DNA of 64,000 bases from DASVUC01 sp038237225 (GTDB lineage Bacteria > Planctomycetota > Phycisphaerae > Tepidisphaerales > Tepidisphaeraceae): NCBI GenBank assembly GCA_038237225.1, contig JBBRYX010000023.1:19754-83753 (forward strand), given 5' to 3'. Of this stretch, positions 27,236 to 34,933 are shown piece by piece. The translations under genes and the position numbers were made by a program. Under the pieces are notes generated by a model. It was not told the origin of the DNA. It saw nothing but the letters and a program-made list of their open reading frames with translations, and did no database searches. How positions within the stretch are numbered: position 1 is the stretch's first letter; the number at the start of each line of letters is the position of its first letter.

Positions 27236-28234
27236 ATGACGATGGCGAAGAATGATGTGGGTGTGACGGCAGCGGATTTCAATTTGCAGAAGGCGCAGGA
27301 TGCGGCGGTGGGGGCGGTGTGCCGGCGGGCGCCGCGTGAGTTCTATTGGCCGACATATTTTGTATCTCCGCGGCTGCGGCGGGGGGCACGGGCAGTGTGT
27401 GCGTTTTTCGTGATGGCGCACGAAGCGATCGGGGCGGAGAAGGTGGGCGATTGTTGTTCGTCGAGTGATTCGATTCTGCCGCTGCTGCGCGGGCGGATTG
27501 ATACGCTTTATCCGGGGCCGCCCGAACTTCCGATGGCGGAGTTTCGAGATGAGTCGCAGCATGTGCTGCATGCGCTGTGGCAGGCGGTTCAAGAGTTTGA
27601 GATTCCTCCAGAGCACTTCCATGCGTGGCTGGATGGGGTGGCGTCTGGGCGAAGAACGCTTCGCTATGCGACGTGGTTATCACTGAAGCGGCAATGGGAA
27701 ACGACGAGCGGATCGCTCGCGCTGATTGCGAGCTGCGTGCTCGGGCTGACGCGAAGCGATGCTCGAGAGCAGGTGGTGGCGGTGGGGACGGCGCTGCGTC
27801 TGGTGGAGACGCTACGGACACTGGCGCGCAGTCGGATGGGAGAGAAGATCGAACTCCCGCTGGAAGACTTTGTGATCGCGCGCTATCGCGAAAAGGATTA
27901 TCGGAACGGGGTGGTAAACGAGGAGTTTCATGCGTTCGTGCGGCTTGAGATCGAGCGCGCGCGAAAAATGTTGGATGAGGCGGCGTCCATCATCCCGTGG
28001 CTCGGTGGCGAGGGCTCGCGCGTGGCGGCGGCGGGGGTGCTCAGCGCGGCGCGGGCGCAACTTCGTGAGATCGAACGGCGGCAAGATCAGCTCCTGTCAC
28101 AAGTTGCTGCAACGCCGGCCTTGCTGACGCCACGGACGCTGAGTGAGGTCTGGCGGATGGCGCGGGGTGAACGGGGGGAGCGGGATCGACGGAGAACCAT
28201 TCCATCTTCTCTATCTTCCGACGCGACCGAGTGA
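27236..28234 (+). CDS. Squalene/phytoene-synthase-like protein lacking the Asp-rich motifs
   Basis: A 332-aa all-alpha protein that matches the trans-isoprenyl diphosphate synthase fold: FYWPTYFVSPRLRRGARAVCAFF (split here at residues 36-58) is the familiar start of the first helix pair, and VGTALRLVETLR near 180-193 matches the second. The first D-D-x-x-D region reads VMAHEAIG and the second, normally D-x-x-x-D, reads ETLRTLARSRMG, so both Mg2+-binding sites are gone. It may be a non-catalytic paralogue or have a new role. It begins 9 bp after xfp and probably belongs to the same operon. Confidence 0.7.
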   Translation: MTMAKNDVGVTAADFNLQKAQDAAVGAVCRRAPREFYWPTYFVSPRLRRGARAVCAFFVMAHEAIGAEKVGDCCSSSDSILPLLRGRIDTLYPGPPELPMAEFRDESQHVLHALWQAVQEFEIPPEHFHAWLDGVASGRRTLRYATWLSLKRQWETTSGSLALIASCVLGLTRSDAREQVVAVGTALRLVETLRTLARSRMGEKIELPLEDFVIARYREKDYRNGVVNEEFHAFVRLEIERARKMLDEAASIIPWLGGEGSRVAAAGVLSAARAQLREIERRQDQLLSQVAATPALLTPRTLSEVWRMARGERGERDRRRTIPSSLSSDATE

Positions 28235-28327
28235 TTATGGCTGGAACCAAGCGAAGTCGGCCGTTTGATCGTTGCCGGAGGGGCCTTCTGATTACTATGT
28301 TGAGAGGGGGCAATAGAAGGAGATGCT

Positions 28328-28792
28328 ATGCGGTTGCTGCTCGCGTTTGTGCTGCCGGTGATGATGGGTGCAGTGGGCTGTGCCATGCAGACGAAGGATC
28401 GGGCGGCGGATGAGCCGCTGCCGAACCATCCCATGGTTCGCGTGCAGGGGATTGATGGGACGTTTTTTACCGGGGAACTGCTGAACGGTTCGGTGACCGT
28501 GGACTCGGGGCAGGGGCCGCTCACGCTGATGACGGATCATATGAATACGATCGTGTTCTCGAATGAGGCGGATACGGTGGATAGCGCTTCGGTGAAAGTT
28601 TCCGGGAAGATCAAGGAGCCGTTGTTTCAGTTGAAGAGCGAGCATGGGGTATTCATCCTGGTGAAAGAGCGGCTCAAGCGGATCGAGTTCGTAAGGAGCG
28701 GGACGAGCAACGGCGCGACGTCACCGGCGATGGCTTCGACGAATCCGAATATTCAGCCGGCGAAGTCGCGGCAGGCGCTGATCATTCCCTAG
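28328..28792 (+). CDS. Predicted lipoprotein of unknown function
   Basis: A 154-aa protein preceded by a good ribosome site (AGAAGGAGA). A lipoprotein signal ends in GAVGC (C18). The mature part has a beta-rich region with repeated short strands (MVRVQGIDGTFFTGELLNG, VKVSGKIKEPLFQLKSEHG) and a Thr/Ser/Asn-rich tail. No family is recognised. It follows the squalene-synthase-like gene by 93 bp. Confidence 0.65.
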   Translation: MRLLLAFVLPVMMGAVGCAMQTKDRAADEPLPNHPMVRVQGIDGTFFTGELLNGSVTVDSGQGPLTLMTDHMNTIVFSNEADTVDSASVKVSGKIKEPLFQLKSEHGVFILVKERLKRIEFVRSGTSNGATSPAMASTNPNIQPAKSRQALIIP

Positions 28793-28814
28793 ATGATTTG
28801 CTGATATTTTTTGA

Positions 28815-28838
28815 AAACATGGGCGAGACGCCCATGTT
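28815..28838. repeat. Single-arm copy of palindrome family A
   Basis: The self-complementary core catgggcg-aga-cgcccatg occurs once. It lies between the convergent lipoprotein gene and the RNase D gene and touches the RNase D stop codon, so it would form the 3' end hairpin of either transcript. Confidence 0.8.
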
Positions 28839-30156
28839 ACGTGGATCCCGGGCGGGCGCGCAGCGATCCGTTTGTCCAATCGACGGAGATGGACTGTCCC
28901 TCTTTCAGCATCTGGCGCAGAGGCTCGCCGACGGCTTCGCGGCGCCAGCCTTGGAGAAGTCCGATGTCGGGCGCTTTGCCGCCGCGGGAGAGGTAGCGAT
29001 AGAGGTCGCCGATTTCCTGACGGCTGGTGACGAGGCTGGGGTCGACGGATTGGCCGATGCAAAGGCATTGGGCGGCGGCCCAAAGGGCGTCGGCGCGGAA
29101 GCGCTCGGTCGGCGTGGGCTCCGGGCGAGTTGGGGGCAGGTGCGCGGGTGGGGTGGCTAATCCTCGCTGAGTGGCTGCAACAATCTCGGCGCCATGGGCG
29201 GCTTCGACAGGGCGGGGAAGACCTCTGACGCGATCGAGCTTATGCACGTCTTTGACAGGGTTGCGCGACAGGTCGACAAGCAGATCATCGCGAAGGAAGG
29301 CGCGGGGCGGAACATCGTGTGCTCGCGCGACCGCATCGCGCCAGATGGTGAGCTCGCGGAGGACAGCGAGCTGCTGGCCATTGAGCGTGGTTGCGCCTTT
29401 CACCCGAAGATAATGTGTTTCCGGGTTGAACTGATAGAGCCGGACGTCGCAGAGGGCGGCGAATTCTTCGGCAGCCCATGCCGTGTGTCCCGTCGCCTCG
29501 AGACGTTGGCCGATCTTCTCGCGCAGGGCGGGAAGGTAGCGCACATCGTCGGCGGCATAGCGATGCTGCATGGCCGACAGCGGGCGCTGGTCCCAGTGTG
29601 AGAAGGTGAGACCTTTGCCAAGTTTGATGCCGACAATTTCGTGAACAAGCTTCAGGAGGGCGACGGGGTAAGCCATTCCGATGAATCCGGCGGCGACCTG
29701 GGTGTCAAAGATATTGGCGGCCGGGCAACCAATGTGTCGGGCAATCGGTTCGACGTCCTGCTCGCCCGCGTGGACGATTTTCTCGACCGAAGGATCGGCG
29801 AGCAGTTCCCAGAACGGGATCAGATCGAGACCGGCGAGAGGATCGATGAGGGCGATGCGGGTGGTGGTGGCGACCTGGATCAGGCAGAGCTTCGGGAGAT
29901 AGGTCAGCTCGCCGATGAACTCGCTGTCGTAAGCGAAGCTCTTCGCGTCGCGGAGATGCGCGATCAGCTCCGCCAGATCAGCCTGGGTTGCAACCATCTG
30001 CGCGTCGCCGGTGGGCACATTGGGATGCCTGGCAAGGTCCTCGCGCGAAGGGGCGGGAAGCTGCGAATGGGCGGTGTCGTGGCTTCGGGCGCGGTGCCCG
30101 GACCGGGCGTAGCGAACACGCTTCAAATTGCCAGCGGGATCAGCCGGATCAGTCAT
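28837..30156 (-). CDS. rnd: Ribonuclease D (DEDDy 3'-5' exonuclease with HRDC domain)
   Basis: 3' maturation or turnover of tRNA and other stable RNAs. The DEDDy residues are D77 and E79 in AYDSEFIGE, D134 in HAGEQDVE, and Y200/D204 in HRYAADDVRYLP. An HRDC domain follows (about 255-340, with RELTIWRDAVARAHDVPPR). The 439-aa form has a non-conserved basic N-terminal extension of about 50 residues and an extra C-terminal helical part. The start at 30156 was chosen because the 17 codons before it lack homologous character. Confidence 0.92.
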   Translation of the reverse strand: MTDPADPAGNLKRVRYARSGHRARSHDTAHSQLPAPSREDLARHPNVPTGDAQMVATQADLAELIAHLRDAKSFAYDSEFIGELTYLPKLCLIQVATTTRIALIDPLAGLDLIPFWELLADPSVEKIVHAGEQDVEPIARHIGCPAANIFDTQVAAGFIGMAYPVALLKLVHEIVGIKLGKGLTFSHWDQRPLSAMQHRYAADDVRYLPALREKIGQRLEATGHTAWAAEEFAALCDVRLYQFNPETHYLRVKGATTLNGQQLAVLRELTIWRDAVARAHDVPPRAFLRDDLLVDLSRNPVKDVHKLDRVRGLPRPVEAAHGAEIVAATQRGLATPPAHLPPTRPEPTPTERFRADALWAAAQCLCIGQSVDPSLVTSRQEIGDLYRYLSRGGKAPDIGLLQGWRREAVGEPLRQMLKEGQSISVDWTNGSLRARPGST

Positions 30157-30445
30157 AGTGTGATTCTCTTTTGACAACACATTTAGCAGTTTACCAGGCG
30201 GCCCCAACCGTTACTCATCGGACATAAAGCATATGTCGTAGGTGAAAGTGTCATGCTGCTTGCCAAAGCTCCCGTACAGTCTGTTTGCCGCTCTCGCTCC
30301 GTCAGAACAGTCTAGCGGACCTTGTACGCCCGATAAACCTCCTTCTTTTAAGTCGATTCAGCAGAACCACCTGCGAAAATCCGGTTGGCACCCATGTTGC
30401 TTTTGAAAACCGATAGAGGTTGTTCGCAGGAAGAGTTGGTGTGTT

Positions 30446-30817
30446 ATGTGCTCCTCGAAATCCCCGGTGATGCTTGTTGAAGATGAGCGCGTGGCGCGGA
30501 ACGCGTTGACCGCTTTGTTGATTAATTACGGATATCCCACGGTCTCGTTTGGGTCGGCTGAGGAGTTGTTGACGGCCGTTGAGGAGGGAACTGCGCCGCT
30601 GGTGATTCTGGCGGATGTGGATCTGCCGGGGATGAGCGGAATGGAAATGATCAACGAAGTGGGCAAGCGGCATCCTGGGATTCATGCGGTCTTGATTACG
30701 GCGGCGGAGGGCGCGGAAATCGATGCGTTCCGAAAGAGCCACGACTGCGACTACCTGCGCAAACCGCTTAACCTGAAAAAACTTTTGAGCCTGCTGGGGG
30801 AATCCTCGCCTAATTAG
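30446..30817 (+). CDS. Stand-alone response regulator receiver domain
   Basis: A 123-aa CheY-like protein with no output domain. Acidic pocket E12-D13, phosphoacceptor D57 in LADVDLPGMSG, T85 in LITAAEG and K106 in LRKPLN are all present. It may act through protein contact in a phosphorelay or in control of another machine. No histidine kinase is adjacent. A GGAAG site lies about 12 nt upstream, and 289 bp without a gene precede it. Confidence 0.9.
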   Translation: MCSSKSPVMLVEDERVARNALTALLINYGYPTVSFGSAEELLTAVEEGTAPLVILADVDLPGMSGMEMINEVGKRHPGIHAVLITAAEGAEIDAFRKSHDCDYLRKPLNLKKLLSLLGESSPN

Positions 30818-30832
30818 CTGCTGTGGTTCAGG

Positions 30833-30957
30833 GGGTGTAACGCTTTTTCCCGGACAGAATTGTCATTTTGAGTTTCGACGAGGCTCCGCCTCACCAGCGA
30901 GCCGCATGACGACTTCAGGATGACAATCAGCGCCGAATCACGCACAGCCATTTAGGG
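30833..30957. repeat. Interspersed palindromic element, family B
   Basis: An imperfect inverted repeat in which attgtcattttga (left) faces tcaggatgacaat (right). Its right 41 bp (30917-30957, starting caggatgacaatcagcg) recur with two mismatches at 49541-49581. It lies between the response regulator and the 3' end of pdxA, overlapping the pdxA stop region. Confidence 0.75.
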
Positions 30958-31989
30958 AGCCGGCGTGCGAAGCGCCGTCTGCTTTCGAGCTAGCCGTTTC
31001 ACGGCCAGATCAATTGCAAGTTCTATTGCAGCGCGCATGGATCCCGGATTGGCGCGATTTCTTCCGACGATGTCGAAGGCGGTACCGTGATCGGGGCTCG
31101 TGCGAATGATCGGGAGGCCGATCGTCAGGTTGACGGCGCGATCGAACGCGAGCAGCTTCACCGGAATCAGTCCCTGATCGTGATACATCGCGACGACGGC
31201 ATCGAATCTGCCGTTGGCGGCCGACATGAACACGGTGTCGGGTGGATAGGGGCCGGTGCAGTCGATGCCTTGTTCGCGAGCCATCAGGATGGCGGGCGCG
31301 ATAATTCGCTCTTCCTCATCTCCAAACTGTCCGTTCTCCGAAGCGTGCGGGTTGACGCCGGCGACGGCGATGCGCGGCTTGGGGATGTCAAACCAATTCA
31401 CCAGCGCTTCGTGGACCAGATCAATCGGCTGGAAAACGGCGCCGATGTTCAATCTGCCCCAGAGCGAATTCAGAGGAATATGCACGGTCGCGAGCACGAC
31501 CTTCAGCGGTCCCCCCGCGAACATCATCGCGTATCGTCGCGCGCCTGTTCGTGTGGCGAAAAGCTCGGTGTGTCCCGGGAAGTTGTACCCCGCGAGCTTC
31601 CAGCTCTCTTTCGCGATCGGCGCTGTGACCACCGCATCGACGATCCCTTTTTGGGCGGCGCCGATGGCATCGGAGCAGAAGCGCATTGACGCTTCGCCCC
31701 CAATCCGGCTCGGGGCTTTGATCGCGTGGCCGAGGAGGGAATAGTGATCGTAATCAACGACGACGACGTCATGTGGATAAGGCCGAAGGCGCCCGTTGTA
31801 TTGGTCGCGCCACCAGAAGACTTCGAACTCCGCAAGGTCCGCGGCATAGGCGAGCATCTCGTTCAAGCCATAGATGATGTATCGCGCCCGATGGCGGAGG
31901 ATGGGGTCAGACAATGCCTTGACGACGACCTCGGGACCGACGCCCGCGGGGTCGCCCATGGTGATGCCGATGGTGGGTCGATAATCCAT
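30952..31989 (-). CDS. pdxA: 4-hydroxythreonine-4-phosphate dehydrogenase
   Basis: NAD-dependent step of the DXP-dependent pyridoxal phosphate pathway. The 345-aa protein has ITMGDPAGVGPE at the N-terminus, PGHTE with H140, and the three metal ligands H170, H215 (VNPHASENG) and H270 (AMYHDQG), in close register with E. coli PdxA. The C-terminal RTSPDHGTAFDI is conserved. It lies upstream-to-downstream with riboflavin synthase on the same strand, 154 bp apart. Confidence 0.96.
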   Translation of the reverse strand: MDYRPTIGITMGDPAGVGPEVVVKALSDPILRHRARYIIYGLNEMLAYAADLAEFEVFWWRDQYNGRLRPYPHDVVVVDYDHYSLLGHAIKAPSRIGGEASMRFCSDAIGAAQKGIVDAVVTAPIAKESWKLAGYNFPGHTELFATRTGARRYAMMFAGGPLKVVLATVHIPLNSLWGRLNIGAVFQPIDLVHEALVNWFDIPKPRIAVAGVNPHASENGQFGDEEERIIAPAILMAREQGIDCTGPYPPDTVFMSAANGRFDAVVAMYHDQGLIPVKLLAFDRAVNLTIGLPIIRTSPDHGTAFDIVGRNRANPGSMRAAIELAIDLAVKRLARKQTALRTPAP

Positions 31990-32143
31990 TATTTCCTACC
32001 CGTACAACTCTACCTCACACCTTTATCATCGGCGCGCAATCCGATTGCTTCAAGATGAAAAACCGGCGGATTGAGGTGAAAAATCATCAGGAGAAAATCG
32101 CCGAAAAATACCTTGACGATTTGACTTGCGAGCAAGTCTGGGG

Positions 32144-32761
32144 TCAGGATGAGCCGAAACTGGTGATGTTCATCCGCTCGAGGTAGTTGACAATCGTCTT
32201 GGAGAGAATGTCTGTCTCGAGGTTGAACAACCATCCCACCGATACGGTGCCCAGATGAGTTGCATGCAAGGTCGTGGGAATGAGCGCAACCTCGAAGCTG
32301 TCACGCGAAACTGAGGCGACCGTGAGTGAGACTCCATCAATCGCGATGGAGCCTTTCGGAACGATGTACTTCATCAACTCGGGCGTCGGCGTGATCGTCA
32401 GGCGGAAATCATTGTCGACGTTGTGCATCGCATCCAGCCGCGCCTGACCATCGACGTGGCCTTGCAAAAAATGTCCGGAGATGCGATCCGACAACCGAAG
32501 CGCCCGCTCGACGTGCACGCAGTCGCTTGGCTTGAGCAGGCCGAGGTTGGTCTTGGCAATTGTCTCGGGAATCACATCAAATGCGAGGGGAATCGGATCC
32601 TGCGAGGCGATCTCTGCAACCGTCAAACATACTCCATTGATCGCGATGCTCTCGCCATGCTTCACATCCGACCAAGGCGGCAGGAAAGTCAACCGGCGAA
32701 AGCCCGTTCCCTCAGAAACGGATGCCAGGCGCACGGATCGTTCGACGATGCCTGTGAACAT
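32144..32761 (-). CDS. ribE: Riboflavin synthase alpha subunit
   Basis: Dismutates two 6,7-dimethyl-8-ribityllumazines to riboflavin. The 205-aa protein has the canonical MFTGIVE start and two lumazine-binding half-domains: SIAINGVCLTVAE near 37-49 and SIAIDGVSLTVAS near 138-150. GHFLQGHVDG near 94-103 is the conserved start of the second half. No FMN riboswitch was recognised upstream. The gene symbol varies between species (ribE or ribC). Confidence 0.95.
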   Translation of the reverse strand: MFTGIVERSVRLASVSEGTGFRRLTFLPPWSDVKHGESIAINGVCLTVAEIASQDPIPLAFDVIPETIAKTNLGLLKPSDCVHVERALRLSDRISGHFLQGHVDGQARLDAMHNVDNDFRLTITPTPELMKYIVPKGSIAIDGVSLTVASVSRDSFEVALIPTTLHATHLGTVSVGWLFNLETDILSKTIVNYLERMNITSFGSS

Positions 32762-32793
32762 GCATCAAGGATAGGCAAAGGAATGTCGCTTTT

Positions 32794-32872
32794 GTAGGGG
32801 CGACACATGACTTCGACGAGCTCTCTTCGAGCCTGAGCCTCAGAGCCGAAGGCAGTCGAGTCGTGTCGTCCT
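32794..32872. repeat. Interspersed palindrome, family C
   Basis: It begins gtaggggcgacacatgactt and ends gtcgagtcgtgtcgtc; these ends pair imperfectly across a ~40-bp loop. It is related to the element at 2495-2583 between atpF and atpH. It lies between divergent riboflavin synthase and the SDR gene. Confidence 0.7.
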
Positions 32873-32972
32873 CCGTTGTCGGGGAACGATGGAGCGACAT
32901 CACGATCGCGCCAATAGTGGCGATTCCGCGGTCAGCGCGTACGCTATCGCCGTGGCGCGGAACCTCAATCAT

Positions 32973-33785
32973 ATGGTCGTCGCGATCACCGGCGCCAGCG
33001 CCGGCATCGGTTTCGCGCTGGCGGAAAAGCTTTCCGAGCGCGGCGCAAAACTGTCACTTGCCGCGCGGCGGTTCGATCGTCTTGAAGAACTTAACCGCTC
33101 GCTTGGGAACAACCACTTGTGCATCCAGGCCGATGTTTCCAAACCCCGCGATTGTGAGAAATTCGTTGCTGAAACGTTAGCCCGCTTTGGCCGGATTGAC
33201 ACGCTGGTGTGCAACGCCGGCTATGGCATTGCCCGGAGTATCGTCGACTCAACCCACGATGACGTTGAGCGGATGTTCGCCACCAATGTCTATGGCACGC
33301 TCGACTGCATTCGCGCCGCGGTCCCGATCATGCAGAAGCAGGAACTTCGTGACGACCATCGCGGGCAGATTATGATTGTCTCGTCGGCCGCGGCGCGGCG
33401 CGGGCTTCCGTTCTTCGGCATCTATTCCGCGACCAAGTTCGCGCAGCTGGGGATTTCTGAAGCGCTGCGCGTCGAGCTTAAGCCCTCTCAAATCGCGGTG
33501 ACGAGTGTGCATCCGATCGGCACCGAGACAGAGTTTTTCGGGGTTGCGCAGGAGCAGGGTGGCTTGAAGATGCCGCCGCCGGGCACGGGTGAAGTTCGCC
33601 AATCCGCATCCACGGTGGCCCGTAAGATGATGGGCGCTATTCAGAAGCCGCCGCTGGAGCTTTGGCCGATGCGTCCGGCGCGGTGGGCACTTACGTTCGC
33701 GACATTCTTCCCCGGGATCACCGATCGGGTCATGGGCAAGTACCGCGGAGGTTTTGACAGCACGAATCCGAAGGGACAGTCATGA
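32973..33785 (+). CDS. Short-chain dehydrogenase/reductase
   Basis: A 270-aa classical SDR. The NAD(P) loop TGASAGIG is at residues 6-13, followed by AARR, which favours NADPH. NAG is at 81-83, the catalytic serine at 137-138 and the Y151-x-x-x-K155 pair in IYSATKFAQ. The C-terminal part has a hydrophobic stretch (MRPARWALTFATFFPG) that may contact the membrane. The substrate is not readable. The stop overlaps the start of the CE15 gene by 4 bp (ATGA), so translation is probably coupled. Confidence 0.9.
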   Translation: MVVAITGASAGIGFALAEKLSERGAKLSLAARRFDRLEELNRSLGNNHLCIQADVSKPRDCEKFVAETLARFGRIDTLVCNAGYGIARSIVDSTHDDVERMFATNVYGTLDCIRAAVPIMQKQELRDDHRGQIMIVSSAAARRGLPFFGIYSATKFAQLGISEALRVELKPSQIAVTSVHPIGTETEFFGVAQEQGGLKMPPPGTGEVRQSASTVARKMMGAIQKPPLELWPMRPARWALTFATFFPGITDRVMGKYRGGFDSTNPKGQS

Positions 33786-34933
33786 CGTTCACGGGTCCGA
33801 CGATTCTGATTCTGATTCTGTTGCTGAGTGTCTCGACAATTCACGCGGAACCCGTCGATCAACGGACATCGAACGCGGGATTGCCAGACCCGTTCATGTT
33901 CTCTGATGGCACCCGCGTCAGCAGCAAGAATGATTGGACCCGGCGGCGCGCTGAATTGCAGGACCTGATCCTTCGCTACGAGTATGGCCAGATGCCGCCC
34001 GCGCCTGGGAACACGCAAAGCGTTGAGCTTCAGCGCAATGCGCGCGATCATCACAACCAGTACAAGATCACGTGCGGCCCCGATCAGAAAATCTCTCTGG
34101 TACTCGACCTTCTTCTTCCCGAAGGCAAGGGACCGTTCCCCGTAATCCTGCGCGGCGACTTGTGTTGGGGAAGCGTTCCCGACGATTTGATTAAGCAGAT
34201 CACCGGACGGGGCTACATTCTCGCACAGTTCAACCGGCTGGAAATGGCGCCGGACCTGGGCAGCGAAACCACTCTTCTGCGGGCCGCTTATCCTGAGAAA
34301 CAATTCGGCGCCATCGCCGCCTGGGCGTGGGGGTTTCACCGGTGCGTGGATGTGCTGACCACGCTCGATTTCGTGGACAAGACGAAGATCGCGATCACCG
34401 GTCATTCGCGTGGCGGAAAGGCCGCGCTGCTCGCAGGCGCCACCGATGAACGAATCGCCCTTACGGTTCCCAACGGCTCGGGCACGGGCGGCGCCGACTG
34501 TTATCGTGTTCAGGGGCGACAAAGCGAAGGCATCGCGCGAATCACGAAGAACTTCCCGCTCTGGCTGGCACCCGATTTCAAGCAGTTCGCGGGGAACGAA
34601 GATCGGCTGCCGTTTGATCAACACGATGTTCTTGCGCTGTGCGCGCCGCGAGCGCTGCTTATGACCGATGCGCTGGATGATCAATATGCGAACCCGCATG
34701 GATCGTTCCAAACGTTTCACGGCGCGCGAGAGGTGTATAAATTTCTCGGGGTTCCCGACAAGATCGCTCTGCATTATCGCGACGGCAAGCATGCTCAAAA
34801 CGAAGTAGATTGGAAGGCATTGCTCGACTACGCAGATCAAGTCTTCGCGGGGAAACCATCGCAGCAGAACTTGAATCCAAAACCGTTCGACGACCAGCTC
34901 CTGTTCAAATGGACTGCGCCGGAGAGCAAGTGA
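33782..34933 (+). CDS. Secreted CE15-like glucuronoyl esterase (alpha/beta hydrolase)
   Basis: A 383-aa protein with a signal peptide (residues 1-22, cut before EPVDQ). The nucleophile elbow GHSRGGKAAL (S209) is the CE15 form of the serine motif, and H337 in GKHAQNEVDW fits the catalytic histidine. CE15 enzymes cleave esters between glucuronic acid of xylan and lignin alcohols. WAWGFHRCVDVL and ADDQYANP-type segments (here DALDDQYANPHG) also match bacterial members. It overlaps genes at both ends by 4 bp. Confidence 0.85.
   Translation: MTFTGPTILILILLLSVSTIHAEPVDQRTSNAGLPDPFMFSDGTRVSSKNDWTRRRAELQDLILRYEYGQMPPAPGNTQSVELQRNARDHHNQYKITCGPDQKISLVLDLLLPEGKGPFPVILRGDLCWGSVPDDLIKQITGRGYILAQFNRLEMAPDLGSETTLLRAAYPEKQFGAIAAWAWGFHRCVDVLTTLDFVDKTKIAITGHSRGGKAALLAGATDERIALTVPNGSGTGGADCYRVQGRQSEGIARITKNFPLWLAPDFKQFAGNEDRLPFDQHDVLALCAPRALLMTDALDDQYANPHGSFQTFHGAREVYKFLGVPDKIALHYRDGKHAQNEVDWKALLDYADQVFAGKPSQQNLNPKPFDDQLLFKWTAPESK

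Noticed and set aside
26414..27622. 402-codon minus-strand frame across phosphoketolase
   Set aside because: His/Arg/Pro-rich antisense shadow; it spans two real plus-strand genes.
31990..32143. FMN riboswitch near riboflavin synthase
   Set aside because: The sequences on both sides of ribE show none of the conserved FMN-aptamer blocks I could recognise.
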